In this document: positions 8,519 through 17,825 of the stretch, in pieces | How positions within the stretch are numbered: position 1 is the stretch's first letter | Layout of the letters: the number at the start of each line of letters is the position of its first letter | Assembly: GCA_944323655.1 (NCBI GenBank) | Contig: CALUTL010000001.1 | Coordinates: 186,001-250,000, forward strand | Length of the DNA: 64,000 bases | Direction of reading: 5' to 3' | Source: Candidatus Gastranaerophilales bacterium | GTDB taxonomy: Bacteria; Cyanobacteriota; Vampirovibrionia; Gastranaerophilales; Gastranaerophilaceae | Position numbers and translations under genes: made by a program | Notes under the pieces: model-generated | Database searches by the model: none | Told to the model about the DNA's origin: nothing | What the model saw: only the letters and a program-made list of their open reading frames with translations

Positions 8519-9520
8519 ATGAAATTGACAGTAATTGGAGCAGGATGTTGGGGGCTGACTTTAGCGTGGCTTTTGACAGACAACTTTGAATACGTCACGA
8601 TTTGGGGACGAGAAAAAGACTTATCCGAAGATTTGATAAACAACAAACACACGTCAAAACCTTTAGAAGTACAATTACAAGACAAAGTAGAGATAACCTC
8701 GGATCTTAAAGAAGCGATAAAAGATGCTGATATAATTTTAAACGTAGTAGCAACTTCAGGCACACGAGATGTCTGCGAAAATCTTAAAACAGCAGGAATA
8801 AAGTCGGAACAAATATTAGTAAATGCTTCAAAAGGGATTGAACTTCCGTCATTAATGCGGATGTCAGAGGTAATAAAATCGGTATTACCGGAGCAAAAAC
8901 TTGCAATACTTTCAGGGCCTACACTTGCAAAAGAGGTTTTATTAGGACTTCCGACAGCAGCATCCGTTGCTTGCGAAGACATAAAAACAGCGGAATTTGT
9001 CCAAAAAGCTTGTTCCGTCCCGAACAGATTTAGATTATACACAAACACAGATGTAATCGGGGTTGAACTTGGCGGAAGCTTGAAGAACGTAATCGCAATC
9101 GCCTCAGGTTTTGCAAAAACAATGGGGCTAGGGGATAATTGCACAGGCTCGCTTTTAACCCGCGGGATGGCAGAGATTGTTAGAGTAAGCATCCAGCTTG
9201 GCGCAAACCCGTCAACCTTATACGGTCTATCCGGTATGGGGGATTTAATTGCGACCTGCTCAAGCCCGATGTCAAGAAATTATACAGTCGGCTCAATGCT
9301 TGCAAAAGGTAAAAAAATTGATGACATTTTATCGGAACTGGGCTCAGTTGCTGAAGGAGTTAAAACATCAAAAGCGATTTGCGAATTAGCTAAAAAGCTC
9401 GGAATAGAAGTTCCGGTATCAGAGGCAATTTATGAGGCTGTGTATACTGATATCACGCCAAGAGCTTTGCTTGAAAAATTAATGAACAGAAAACTAAAAG
9501 AAGAAGAAAGATACGTTTAG
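8519..9520 (+). CDS. gpsA: Glycerol-3-phosphate dehydrogenase [NAD(P)+]
   Basis: Reduces dihydroxyacetone phosphate to sn-glycerol-3-phosphate for phospholipid synthesis. 333 residues. The Rossmann motif is VIGAGCWGLTLAWLL (residues 4-18; GCWG in place of the common GSWG). Substrate site: LSGPTLAKEV, then LGGSLKNVIAIASG with the catalytic Lys and GLSGMGDLIATCSS. It begins 28 bases after murQ with a GAGGG site and ends 2 bases before the RicT gene, so murQ-gpsA-ricT probably form one operon. Confidence 0.97.
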   Translation: MKLTVIGAGCWGLTLAWLLTDNFEYVTIWGREKDLSEDLINNKHTSKPLEVQLQDKVEITSDLKEAIKDADIILNVVATSGTRDVCENLKTAGIKSEQILVNASKGIELPSLMRMSEVIKSVLPEQKLAILSGPTLAKEVLLGLPTAASVACEDIKTAEFVQKACSVPNRFRLYTNTDVIGVELGGSLKNVIAIASGFAKTMGLGDNCTGSLLTRGMAEIVRVSIQLGANPSTLYGLSGMGDLIATCSSPMSRNYTVGSMLAKGKKIDDILSELGSVAEGVKTSKAICELAKKLGIEVPVSEAIYEAVYTDITPRALLEKLMNRKLKEEERYV

Positions 9521-9522
9521 AG

Positions 9523-10449
9523 ATGAAATTTGCCGTAAATTATATAAAAAACACATTTTACCCGTTGAATATACCGGACAACATTACGCTTGAAGACGGT
9601 CAAATGGTGCTTGTTAGAACCGATAAGGGCGAAGAAGCGCTAAAAGCAGTCAGAGTAAACTCAAAAATTTCGGAGCTTTGGGAGAAAGACAAAAACAAGC
9701 CCGAACCTTTAAATGTAATAAGAGTTTTAACCCAAAGAGATTTACAAACTTTAGAGGACATCAAAAAAGAAGAAGTAACCTCGTTTTTCAAATGCCAAGC
9801 ACTTATTCAACAGCACAAACTGGTAATGAACCTTGTACAATGCAGAATAACCTTTGACAGAAGAAAAATCACTTTTTACTATACGGCACCTGAAAGGGTA
9901 GATTTCAGGGCATTATTAAAGGATTTAACCCAAACCTTTACAAGAGTAAGAATTGACCTTCGCCACATTGGAGTTCGTGATGAAACCTCAATTCTTGAAG
10001 GCATGGGGATTTGCGGACGCCCGTTTTGCTGTTCAAGTTTTTTGAGGAAGTTTGCGACGATAAACGTAAAACTTGCAAAAGATCAGGGGATGCCGATTGC
10101 GCCCGGTAAAATTTCAGGAACCTGCGGAAGATTATTATGCTGCTTAACTTATGAATATTCAAACTACATTGATGCAGCAAAAGGTATGCCTCCTGTCGGA
10201 TCATCAGTTATGACGCCCGAAGGACTCGGTAAAGTTTGCTATTTACAGTTCTTGAGCGGAAAAGTCGCTGTTAAAATGGAAGACGGAAAAGTAAAAGAAT
10301 TTCCGAAAACTGATATTGAAATGGTTGACGCAGACGTCAATGTCGAAATTGATATTCCTGTAATGAACACTTATTCAGATGATTCAGACGGTGAAATTGA
10401 TATCAAACAGCTTGAAGATGACCGCAACAGTTCAACAGGAAACGTATAA
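9523..10449 (+). CDS. ricT: RicT/YaaT-like PSP1 C-terminal domain protein
   Basis: 308 residues. The PSP1-C domain shows GMGICGRPFCCSSFL (C164, C169, C170) and GTCGRLLCCLTYEY (C201, C206, C207), the cysteine set that binds iron-sulfur clusters in Bacillus RicT. There RicT works with RicA and RicF in mRNA maturation by RNase Y; those partners are not in this window. It follows gpsA by 2 bases. The C-terminal 30 residues are acidic. The family is clear, but its role in this lineage is inferred. Confidence 0.9.
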   Translation: MKFAVNYIKNTFYPLNIPDNITLEDGQMVLVRTDKGEEALKAVRVNSKISELWEKDKNKPEPLNVIRVLTQRDLQTLEDIKKEEVTSFFKCQALIQQHKLVMNLVQCRITFDRRKITFYYTAPERVDFRALLKDLTQTFTRVRIDLRHIGVRDETSILEGMGICGRPFCCSSFLRKFATINVKLAKDQGMPIAPGKISGTCGRLLCCLTYEYSNYIDAAKGMPPVGSSVMTPEGLGKVCYLQFLSGKVAVKMEDGKVKEFPKTDIEMVDADVNVEIDIPVMNTYSDDSDGEIDIKQLEDDRNSSTGNV

Positions 10450-10450
10450 T

Positions 10451-11050
10451 TTATTTAACCGCTTTGAAAAACTCATCAGAAATCAACTGTGAATAACGCT
10501 TCTTTTCATTGGCAGCCACAAGAAGCCTTTGTTCACCGTCTTTATTTTCAACAACGGAAATAATCCCTGCAATATCGCCAATCGGAAGTTTTTTGGCTCT
10601 TGCCTCAAACTTAACATAAGGAACATCTTTACCAAAAGAATTTAGAGTTCCTCGTTTGGTGATTTTAAAATCCTCGACCTGAAAAGCCTGATATTTTACT
10701 TTTTGAGTAAGCCCGATTAATTTATCCTCAATTTTGTCAGATTTAATATCTTCTTGAGTTAAAATCGGTTTATTATTCGTATCAATCACAAGAAGCTTTT
10801 GCCCGGAAGCCTTATGTTCAGCGACAACGCCGTTGTAGCCAAGCATTCCGGCGGCTCTTTCAAGTTCAAATTCATCATCAATTTTTGAAAAATCACCGAC
10901 TTTTTCGGCTTTTTTAACAAGCTCATCTTTGGGCGGGTTTAAAAAATTATCAATAATATCACCCGCAAGCCTTCCGCCGCCAAGCGACATAAAACCGACA
11001 AAAGCAAGTGCCAGTAATATTGCCATAAAAATATTTTTTAAACAGCCCAT
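10451..11050 (-). CDS. Hypothetical membrane-anchored protein
   Basis: 199 residues. The N-terminal hydrophobic segment (about 6-24) could be a signal or anchor; the remainder is soluble, rich in Lys, Glu and Val, with alternating beta-like stretches. No family recognised. It converges with the RicT gene (one base between the stops) and is divergent from mutS with only 38 bases between start codons. AGGAAAAC precedes its ATG. Confidence 0.7.
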   Translation of the reverse strand: MGCLKNIFMAILLALAFVGFMSLGGGRLAGDIIDNFLNPPKDELVKKAEKVGDFSKIDDEFELERAAGMLGYNGVVAEHKASGQKLLVIDTNNKPILTQEDIKSDKIEDKLIGLTQKVKYQAFQVEDFKITKRGTLNSFGKDVPYVKFEARAKKLPIGDIAGIISVVENKDGEQRLLVAANEKKRYSQLISDEFFKAVK

Positions 11051-11070
11051 ACAGTTTTCCTATTTCATGC

Positions 11071-11076
11071 TATAAT
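11071..11076 (+). promoter_or_regulatory. Extended -10 element close to mutS start
   Basis: TGC-TATAAT, a perfect -10 with the TGn extension, lies 12 bases before the mutS ATG (11089). Transcription would start about 6 bases before the start codon, and no ribosome site fits in that leader. Confidence 0.6.
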
Positions 11077-11088
11077 TTGATTATAGCT

Positions 11089-13665
11089 ATGTCAAAATCA
11101 GAAATCAATCAAATAAATTCGTGGGATGTAAAAATTGAAGATTTAACTCCGGTAATGCAGCAGTATATGCAGACAAAACGCCAAAATCCGGAGGCTGTTT
11201 TGTTATACAGACTCGGAGATTTTTACGAAACATTCTTTGAAGATGCTGTTTTAATGTCAAAAGAGCTTGAGTTAACTCTTACAGGGCGCGACGCAGGCCC
11301 TGTTTACGGAAGGATTCCGCTTGCAGGAATTCCTTATAAAGCCATAAACAACTATCTTGAAAAGCTTGTCCAAAAAAACATTCGTGTTGCAATTTGCGAG
11401 CAGCTTGAGGATCCAAAATTTGCAAAAGGGCTTGTAAAAAGAGGAGTTACAAGAATTGTCACATCCGGAACGCTTACCGAAAGTGACTTTTTGAACCAAA
11501 ATAAAAACAATTATATTGCGGCAATGTTTAAGGATGAAAAGTCAGGGCTTTACGGATTTGCATACGCAGATATTTCAACCGGAGAATTTAAAGTAACTCA
11601 AGCACCGCTTGAGCTTTTAATGTCAGAACTTGCAAGGATTTCACCAGCAGAGATTATAGCACCTGCAACAAGAGGTGAGATTAAACCTTTTCAAATAGTT
11701 CCCGAGGAAAAAGTTGATCTTCCTGAAAACATTACGCAAATATATAACTGCACAAAAATTCCGTCTAATGTTTTTGATTTTTCAATGACAGACAACAATT
11801 TAAAAGCGGTATTTACACCTGCCGCCCTTACGGCATTCGGTTATGACAAATATAAAACCGCATTCCGCGCAGCAGGCGCATTAATTGCTTATGTTTGGGA
11901 AAACATGAAAGAAAATGTACCGAAGATTGAAAAAATCGAAGCTTATGAACTTTCGGAATTTATGATTATAGATTCTGGGACAAGAAAAAATCTTGAACTT
12001 GTCGAAACATTAAGAGAAAAAAATAAATACGGCTCGCTTCTTTGGGCAATTGACAAAACCAAAACGAATATGGGCGCAAGGCTTTTAAGAAACTGGATAT
12101 GCCAGCCATTAAAAAGAGTTTCGGACATTCAAAAACGTCAGGATGCCGTAAGCGAGTTTGTCGAAAAATCAGACATTCGAGTTTCATTAATTGAAGTTTT
12201 AGAAAAAATTTATGATATACAACGCCTTGCAACAAGACTGAGCAACAATTCCGCAAACCCTAAAGACTTTTTGAGCCTGATGGCATCATTGAATCTTTTT
12301 CCGGAACTTATTGAAGCAGCCGAAGGACTTTCAAACAATCCGTTCAACCAGATTGCGCAATATAAAGATGAGATAAAAGAATTTTCCGACCTTATCGGCA
12401 GAACAATAAAAGAAGATGCGCCGATGATTATAAAAGAAGGCGGAATCATAAATGAGGGTGTATCAGGAGAACTTGATTATTACAGAGATCTTCTGACAAA
12501 CGGAGAGCAGTGGCTTTTAGATTTTGAAGAAAGAGAAAAAGAAGCGACAGGGATTAAAAACCTAAAAGTCGGATATAACAGAGTTTTCGGGTATTTTATA
12601 GAAGTTACAAACTCATACAGAAACCTTGTTCCGTCAACCTATATAAGAAAACAAACACTTACGGGCGCCGAAAGGTTTATAACGGAAGAACTCAAAAAAC
12701 ACGAAGACGATGTTTTGTCAGCAAGATTTAAGGCGACAGAACTTGAATATAAATTATTTACGGATTTTAGGGAATATTCAAAAGAGTTTGTCACAAAAAT
12801 TCGAGAAATAGCAGATTGTATTGCAAGAGCGGATGTATTAACTTCTCTAGCCCAAACGGCCGCCGAGAGCAATTATTGTAAACCTGAAATAGACGAAACC
12901 GGTGATTTTATTGTTAAAAACGGCAGACATCCGGTTTTAGAGAAGATTTTACCACTTGGAGAATATGTCGCAAACGACTTGGAGCTTCAAAGCAATTCGA
13001 CTGACAAAACTCAATTTATGATTTTGACAGGCCCGAATATGGCAGGAAAATCGACTTATATGAGGCAAAATGCCCTAATTGCAATTTTGGCTCAAATAGG
13101 TTCATGGGTTCCTGCGGATTATGTGAAGCTAGGTGTTTTAGATAAAATCTTTACACGAGTCGGAGCGTCTGACGATTTAACTTTAGGCCAGTCGACATTT
13201 ATGGTAGAAATGATTGAAACTGCACACATTTTAAATTCCGCAACCGACAAAAGCCTTATTTTGCTTGACGAAATAGGCAGAGGCACAAGCACTTATGACG
13301 GAGTTGCGATTGCCTGGTCCGTCGCAGAATTTATCGCAACAAAAATTAAGGCAAGATGTATTTTTGCAACTCACTACCACGAATTAAACGTAATGACAAA
13401 CACATATCCGCAGATTAAAAATTACAGAATAACAATAACCGAATCCGACGGAGAAATCGAATTTTTACGCAAAATTGTTCAAGGTGGTGCCAGCAAAAGT
13501 TACGGGATTCAAGTTGCTAAAATGGCAGGTTTGCCTTCCTCTGTCATCAAGCGTTCACAGGATTTGATGAATAAAATGCAGAGAGATTTTTCAAACAATC
13601 TTGCAACCCGCAAAAAACAGGATAATAAAGAATTAACCGTTCCGCAGTTAAATTTGTTTAATTAA
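11089..13665 (+). CDS. mutS: DNA mismatch repair protein MutS
   Basis: Recognises mismatches and starts repair as an ATPase clamp. 858 residues from ATG 11089. The mismatch-binding part has YRLGDFYETFFEDA (Phe-x-Glu wedge). Then come the connector and lever domains, Walker A GPNMAGKST (about 648-656), Walker B LILLDEIGRGTS (about 722) and the C-terminal helix-turn-helix. ATG 11089 is preferred to an in-frame TTG at 11077, because that TTG directly abuts a perfect -10. A second, MutS2-type homologue lies at 39368-41752; MutL is not in the window. Confidence 0.96.
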   Translation: MSKSEINQINSWDVKIEDLTPVMQQYMQTKRQNPEAVLLYRLGDFYETFFEDAVLMSKELELTLTGRDAGPVYGRIPLAGIPYKAINNYLEKLVQKNIRVAICEQLEDPKFAKGLVKRGVTRIVTSGTLTESDFLNQNKNNYIAAMFKDEKSGLYGFAYADISTGEFKVTQAPLELLMSELARISPAEIIAPATRGEIKPFQIVPEEKVDLPENITQIYNCTKIPSNVFDFSMTDNNLKAVFTPAALTAFGYDKYKTAFRAAGALIAYVWENMKENVPKIEKIEAYELSEFMIIDSGTRKNLELVETLREKNKYGSLLWAIDKTKTNMGARLLRNWICQPLKRVSDIQKRQDAVSEFVEKSDIRVSLIEVLEKIYDIQRLATRLSNNSANPKDFLSLMASLNLFPELIEAAEGLSNNPFNQIAQYKDEIKEFSDLIGRTIKEDAPMIIKEGGIINEGVSGELDYYRDLLTNGEQWLLDFEEREKEATGIKNLKVGYNRVFGYFIEVTNSYRNLVPSTYIRKQTLTGAERFITEELKKHEDDVLSARFKATELEYKLFTDFREYSKEFVTKIREIADCIARADVLTSLAQTAAESNYCKPEIDETGDFIVKNGRHPVLEKILPLGEYVANDLELQSNSTDKTQFMILTGPNMAGKSTYMRQNALIAILAQIGSWVPADYVKLGVLDKIFTRVGASDDLTLGQSTFMVEMIETAHILNSATDKSLILLDEIGRGTSTYDGVAIAWSVAEFIATKIKARCIFATHYHELNVMTNTYPQIKNYRITITESDGEIEFLRKIVQGGASKSYGIQVAKMAGLPSSVIKRSQDLMNKMQRDFSNNLATRKKQDNKELTVPQLNLFN

Positions 13666-13714
13666 AATCGGACTTATTTGTTTAATAATATTTTTGAAGT
13701 ATAATTGAGGCATA

Positions 13715-15055
13715 ATGAGTAGATTAAAATTCAGGCATTATGCTAAAGAACTTTTAAACATTGCCCTTCCGATAATTATGGGGAATCTCGGGTTTATCCT
13801 TATTGGAGCCGGAGATGTGCTTATAGCCGGCAGACATTCAACAGACACGCTTGCGGCAATAAGCATTGCAACGGCAATCACAAATTGTATTCAAACATTC
13901 GGAATAGGTTTGATTGCAAGTGTTTCTCCATTGTTATCAAATTACAGGGGGGAGAGAAAATCCGCTAAAAAGTATTTTTATCCGACGATAAGATTTTCAA
14001 TGCTTCTTGGCTTAATCATAATGTTTGCAGTGCTTGCATCAATTCCGCTGATAGATTTTCTTCACTTTGAAGAGAAACTTGTGCCGATGATAAAGGATTA
14101 TATGCTTATTACGGCATTTGCGACATTTGGCGGGTACTTGCACGCAGCGTTGAAAGAATTTTTACAAGCTTTTGAAATCGTTTTAGTTCCGAATCTTGTA
14201 ACTGTTTTTTCTGTATTTTTAAACGTTGTGCTTAACATAATTCTTGTATTCGGACTTGGGCCAATACCGTCTTTAGGTGCTGTCGGCCTTGCAATTGCAA
14301 GTTTTATTGTCAGATATTTTATGGGATTTTGTCTGCTTATTTATTGCTTTAAAATAATGAAATTCCGCAATTACAAAGACTTTGATTATTATAAAAATTT
14401 GCTTAAAATCGGACTTCCAATTTCTTGCGCGATAATTGTTGAATTTATTGCATTCAACAGTGTTGCGATAATAATGGGCAGAGTGTCCGGAATTTATGCA
14501 GCTGCGCAGAATTTGATTTGCACATTAACTACAATATCCTTTATGGTTCCGCTTGCAATATCAAATGCAATTGCTGTTAAAGTCGGGTTTGCAAACGGGG
14601 CAGGAAATATTTACGAACTTAAAAGATATTCTTTTGTCGGATTAGTTATGTCTGTGGGATTTATGCTTTTTAGCGCAATTATCTTTTCGACATTTCCGAA
14701 TTTTCTTGTCGGATTGTTTACTGTGGACAAAAAACTTTTTGAAATTTCTGTACCGATATTGTATATTCTTTCAATCTTTCAAGTTTTTGACGGTTTGCAG
14801 GTTGCACTCTCCGGAATTTTTAAAGGTATGAAACAGACAACCATTGTTTTAATTTCAAACTTTACTGCATATTGGCTTTTATTTTTACCATTAGGAAGCT
14901 ACCTTGCTTTCAAAATGAATATGAATTTAAAAGGATTTTGGATTGGACTTGTGATTGCGGCTATTACGTTATGCACAATTATGCTTGGGGTGTTGGGAAA
15001 AGAGCTTAAAAATCTTAAAGGTAACATTCAAATACAAACAACAGGCAGAGCTTAA
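13715..15055 (+). CDS. MATE family efflux transporter
   Basis: 446 residues with about 12 hydrophobic segments and the MATE pattern (ALPIIMGNLGFILIGAGDVL; later FGLGPIPSLGAVGLAIASF). MATE proteins export cationic drugs or metabolites by Na+ or H+ antiport; the substrate is unknown here. A TATAAT at 13700-13705 ends 9 bases before ATG, with TTGTTT 16 bases further up, so the leader may be only 2-3 bases, although GAGG lies in the gap. It starts 49 bases after mutS. Confidence 0.9.
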   Translation: MSRLKFRHYAKELLNIALPIIMGNLGFILIGAGDVLIAGRHSTDTLAAISIATAITNCIQTFGIGLIASVSPLLSNYRGERKSAKKYFYPTIRFSMLLGLIIMFAVLASIPLIDFLHFEEKLVPMIKDYMLITAFATFGGYLHAALKEFLQAFEIVLVPNLVTVFSVFLNVVLNIILVFGLGPIPSLGAVGLAIASFIVRYFMGFCLLIYCFKIMKFRNYKDFDYYKNLLKIGLPISCAIIVEFIAFNSVAIIMGRVSGIYAAAQNLICTLTTISFMVPLAISNAIAVKVGFANGAGNIYELKRYSFVGLVMSVGFMLFSAIIFSTFPNFLVGLFTVDKKLFEISVPILYILSIFQVFDGLQVALSGIFKGMKQTTIVLISNFTAYWLLFLPLGSYLAFKMNMNLKGFWIGLVIAAITLCTIMLGVLGKELKNLKGNIQIQTTGRA

Positions 15056-15099
15056 CCTAAAAAAGTTTTTATGATATAATTTTCATGAATGGAGGGACT

Positions 15100-15573
15100 A
15101 TGCATACAGAAGAAAGAACATTTGTAGCAATCAAACCGGATGGAGTTAAGAGAGGGCTGGTTGGAGATATTATCAGCCGCTTTGAGAAAAAGGGTTATAA
15201 ATTAATCGGAATGAAGATGCTTCAGGTAACCGAAGAACTTGCTGCAAAACATTATGAAGAACACATCGGAAAGCCGTTTTATCCGAATCTTGTAAAATAT
15301 ATTACAAGCGGGCCGATTGTTGCAATGGTATTTCAAGGTTATCTTGCGGTACAGGGAATCCGCCATGTGCTTGGCGCAACAGATCCTTGCGAAGCAGATG
15401 TAGGCTCAATCAGAGCGGATTATGCACAGTTAAAATCTTATAACACAGTTCACGGCTCAGACAGCGTTGAAAGTGCTGAAAGAGAAATCGCAATCTACTT
15501 TAAGCCCGAAGAACTTTGTCCTGATTATAAGAATATGATGGAACTTGTAACAGAAGATGTCGATGCAAAATAA
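15100..15573 (+). CDS. ndk: Nucleoside diphosphate kinase
   Basis: Transfers the gamma phosphate of ATP to nucleoside diphosphates. 157 residues from ATG 15100, slightly longer than the usual 140-150 because of a C-terminal tail (DYKNMMELVTEDVDAK). Motifs: ERTFVAIKPDGVKRGLVG at the N-terminus and NTVHGSDSVESAEREI, with the phosphorylated His. GGAGGG 4 bases before ATG 15100 favours this start over an in-frame ATG at 15085. TATAAT lies at 15075-15080. The end overlaps tgt by 17 bases. Confidence 0.95.
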   Translation: MHTEERTFVAIKPDGVKRGLVGDIISRFEKKGYKLIGMKMLQVTEELAAKHYEEHIGKPFYPNLVKYITSGPIVAMVFQGYLAVQGIRHVLGATDPCEADVGSIRADYAQLKSYNTVHGSDSVESAEREIAIYFKPEELCPDYKNMMELVTEDVDAK

Positions 15574-16681
15574 TGAATTTTTCGATTATGAAATAGTTCA
15601 TACATGTGCTCAGACAGGCGCAAGAGCAGGGGTTTTCAGAACTCCGCACGGGATTATAAAAACCCCGATATTCATGCCTGTCGGAACAAATTCTGCCGTC
15701 AAAACTCTGACATCCGATCAGGTTGCGGATACGGGCGCACAGATTATTCTTGCAAATTCTTATCATCTTTATTTAAGAGCAGGCACAAAAAGAATAAGAG
15801 ATTTTGGCGGAATTCACGGCTGGATGAACTGGCATAAACCGGTTCTGACAGATTCTGGCGGTTTTCAGGTATTTTCACTTGCACATTTGAGAAAAATTAC
15901 CGAAGACGGGGTAGAGTTCAGAGATCCAAAAGACGGCAAAAAACATTTTATATCACCTGAAATTTCAATGGAAATTCAGCAGGATATAGGAGCCGATATT
16001 ATTATGGCATTTGACGAATGCGCACCGTTTCCTTGTGAGTATGATGAAGCTAAAAAAGCAATGGAGCGCACTCACAGGTGGCTTGAAAGATGCTTTAAAG
16101 CTAAAACTAATCCTCGCCAAGCATTGTTTCCGATTGTTCAGGGTGCTTTTTTTGATGATTTAAGAAAAGAAAGCGCTTCTGTCATTTCCTCATTTGATGC
16201 TGTCGGATATGCAATCGGAGGCTTAAGCGTCGGTGAAACAAAAGATATTATGAATCATTTTGTTGAATTTACAGCCCCTCTTCTGCCGAATAACAAGCCC
16301 AGATATCTTATGGGAGTCGGAACTCCTGAGGATTTGTTGGATGGGATTAAACGAGGAGTAGACATGTTTGACTGTGTGCTTCCTACAAGAAACGCACGCC
16401 ACGGCTCATTCTTCACTTGGGAAGGCAAACGTAATATTAAAGTTAAAGCTTACGAAGATGATAAATCGCCGCTTGTCGAAGGATGTAATTGTTATGCGTG
16501 CAAAAATCATTCAAAAGCATACATAAGACACCTTTGGAGATGCGGCGAAAGTACAGCAGCAACTTTATTGTCCATTCATAACATTCAGTTTCTTGTCGAA
16601 TTTTCGCAAAAGTGCCGTGAAGCAATTCTTAATGACAGATTTGGCGACTTCTATAATGAACACTACAATCTGCTTGTTTAA
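15557..16681 (+). CDS. tgt: Queuine tRNA-ribosyltransferase
   Basis: Replaces G34 by a queuosine precursor in tRNAs with a GUN anticodon. 374 residues, the usual length. Base-binding Asp in VLTDSGGFQVFSL, nucleophile Asp in DCVLPTRNARHG (about residue 271), and zinc site C310, C312, C315, H341 are all present. The start overlaps the ndk stop by 17 bases, and ATG 15563 is an alternative. The other queuosine genes are not in the window. Confidence 0.96.
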   Translation: MSMQNNEFFDYEIVHTCAQTGARAGVFRTPHGIIKTPIFMPVGTNSAVKTLTSDQVADTGAQIILANSYHLYLRAGTKRIRDFGGIHGWMNWHKPVLTDSGGFQVFSLAHLRKITEDGVEFRDPKDGKKHFISPEISMEIQQDIGADIIMAFDECAPFPCEYDEAKKAMERTHRWLERCFKAKTNPRQALFPIVQGAFFDDLRKESASVISSFDAVGYAIGGLSVGETKDIMNHFVEFTAPLLPNNKPRYLMGVGTPEDLLDGIKRGVDMFDCVLPTRNARHGSFFTWEGKRNIKVKAYEDDKSPLVEGCNCYACKNHSKAYIRHLWRCGESTAATLLSIHNIQFLVEFSQKCREAILNDRFGDFYNEHYNLLV

Positions 16682-16685
16682 TTAA

Positions 16686-17387
16686 CTAAAGTTTTGAAAA
16701 ATAATCTTTTTCTGTTAATGCTTTTATTGTACACCCGGCACCATTCATATCATTTGTTGACGTTGGAGAACAGTACTCATCATTTTCACTGTAATAAGTA
16801 GTTCCTTCCGCTCCCATTGGAAGAAGCTTGCCATTTTCGCTAATCTGAAACATAAACAAATCTTGACCAAGCCTGTTTGGATTTTGCTTATAACCGTTTA
16901 CATCCACTGATATATATAAATTTCTGGATCCAGCATCTTCAAGTAAAATTAAACTTCCGTCGTTTAATACAAATTGACCATCATCAAATGGGCTTAAATT
17001 AATGTTTGTCTTTCCATTAAAAGTTTTATAATTGGTAGAATTTTTGTCAATATCTCCATTATTTTCATAATTTGGTATACAGGTTTTCTCTAGAGCACTT
17101 GCTGAAGATTCTGAACCTCTTCCACAGTCAACTAAAACATTAAAATATTCAATAATATTAGCTTTTAAATACCCTCTTTGTATAATATCTTTTGTCAATC
17201 TTTCGCCGTTCTGAGCATAATACATATTCAATGCTTGCTCTATTACGGAATAATTTTTCTTAAATGCAGTTTCTAAAGCTTTGTTACGCTTATTATTAAT
17301 TAATGACGGTAAAGTCATAGCCGCAACTATCCCGATAATTCCCAGTGTTATCAATACTTCAGCCATTGTAAAACCTGTGTGTTTCAT
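16686..17387 (-). CDS. Type IV pilin-like/pseudopilin protein
   Basis: 233 residues. The N-terminus has a prepilin site, KHTGFTMAEVLITLGIIG, with cleavage expected after Gly5 and a Glu at mature position 5, followed by the conserved hydrophobic helix (about 6-30). The remainder is a secreted globular part with a few cysteines (DCGRG, KTCIPNY, EYCSPTS, AGCTI) that could form disulfides. It likely belongs to a pilus or type II secretion-like apparatus whose other genes are elsewhere. AGAGGA precedes ATG. A related protein lies at 20805-21509. Confidence 0.88.
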   Translation of the reverse strand: MKHTGFTMAEVLITLGIIGIVAAMTLPSLINNKRNKALETAFKKNYSVIEQALNMYYAQNGERLTKDIIQRGYLKANIIEYFNVLVDCGRGSESSASALEKTCIPNYENNGDIDKNSTNYKTFNGKTNINLSPFDDGQFVLNDGSLILLEDAGSRNLYISVDVNGYKQNPNRLGQDLFMFQISENGKLLPMGAEGTTYYSENDEYCSPTSTNDMNGAGCTIKALTEKDYFSKL

Positions 17388-17442
17388 AAACAGTCCTCTT
17401 TTTGTTCTCTTTTAGACTACATACAATTTATAATATAACACA

Positions 17443-17448
17443 TAAAAT
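17443..17448 (+). promoter_or_regulatory. -10 element of a predicted leaderless start (GTG)
   Basis: TAAAAT ends 6 bases before the GTG of the small HTH gene, and no ribosome site is present. It is one of six such layouts in the window. Confidence 0.45.
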
Positions 17449-17454
17449 TATTTT

Positions 17455-17673
17455 GTGAACAATAAGACTACAAAAATTTTACAATTAGGACGCAATATAT
17501 TTAATCTGCGTAAGCAAAAAGGGCTTTCGCAAAACCAGCTTGCCGAAAAACTTGATATTTCAAGAGAACACCTCGCAAAAATTGAAACCGCAAAACGCTG
17601 TGTCAGTCTCGGACTTCTTATAGACATCTCGGAAGCGCTTGATGTCCCTGTCAAAGATTTTTTTGATTTTTAA
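17455..17673 (+). CDS. Small XRE-family HTH regulator
   Basis: 72 residues, essentially one Cro/C1-type helix-turn-helix domain (GRNIFNLRKQKGLSQNQLAEKLDISREHLAKIE). It should bind DNA as a dimer. The start codon is GTG without a Shine-Dalgarno site; TAAAAT ends 6 bases upstream, which suggests a leaderless mRNA. It is divergent from the pseudopilin gene at 17387, with 67 bases between, so it may control it; this is inference from position. Confidence 0.85.
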   Translation: MNNKTTKILQLGRNIFNLRKQKGLSQNQLAEKLDISREHLAKIETAKRCVSLGLLIDISEALDVPVKDFFDF

Positions 17674-17737
17674 TTATTTGCTATAGAATCCTGTTTTTTA
17701 TTCCGTTTTTGTCTGCAGATTTTATTCAGAATTTCTT

Positions 17738-17766
17738 TGAGATGCTGAAACCAGTTCAGCATGACA
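17738..17766. repeat. REP-like palindrome
   Basis: The arms ATGCTGAA (17742-17749) and TTCAGCAT (17755-17762) pair around ACCAG, flanked by TTGAG and GAC. The form resembles short palindromic intergenic repeats seen in many bacterial genomes. Only one copy was noticed in this window. Confidence 0.45.
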
Positions 17767-17790
17767 AAATAAAAAATTTGCAAAACAAAT

Positions 17791-17818
17791 AAAAACCCGA
17801 CTTCACAATCGGGTTTTT
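17791..17818. terminator. Bidirectional terminator
   Basis: AAAACCCGA and TCGGGTTTT pair around CTTCACAA, with A and T tracts on the two sides. It can end both the small HTH transcript (plus) and the efp-accB-accC transcript (minus). Confidence 0.85.
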
Positions 17819-17825
17819 ACTATGT

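Noticed and set aside
8266-9192. 308-codon minus-strand frame across murQ and gpsA
   Set aside because: Shadow frame opposite two well-recognised genes; Ser/Phe-rich composition typical of antisense translation.
11077-11088. TTG start of mutS at 11077
   Set aside because: It directly follows a perfect TATAAT, so it could not be within a transcript from that promoter; ATG 11089 gives a normal MutS start.
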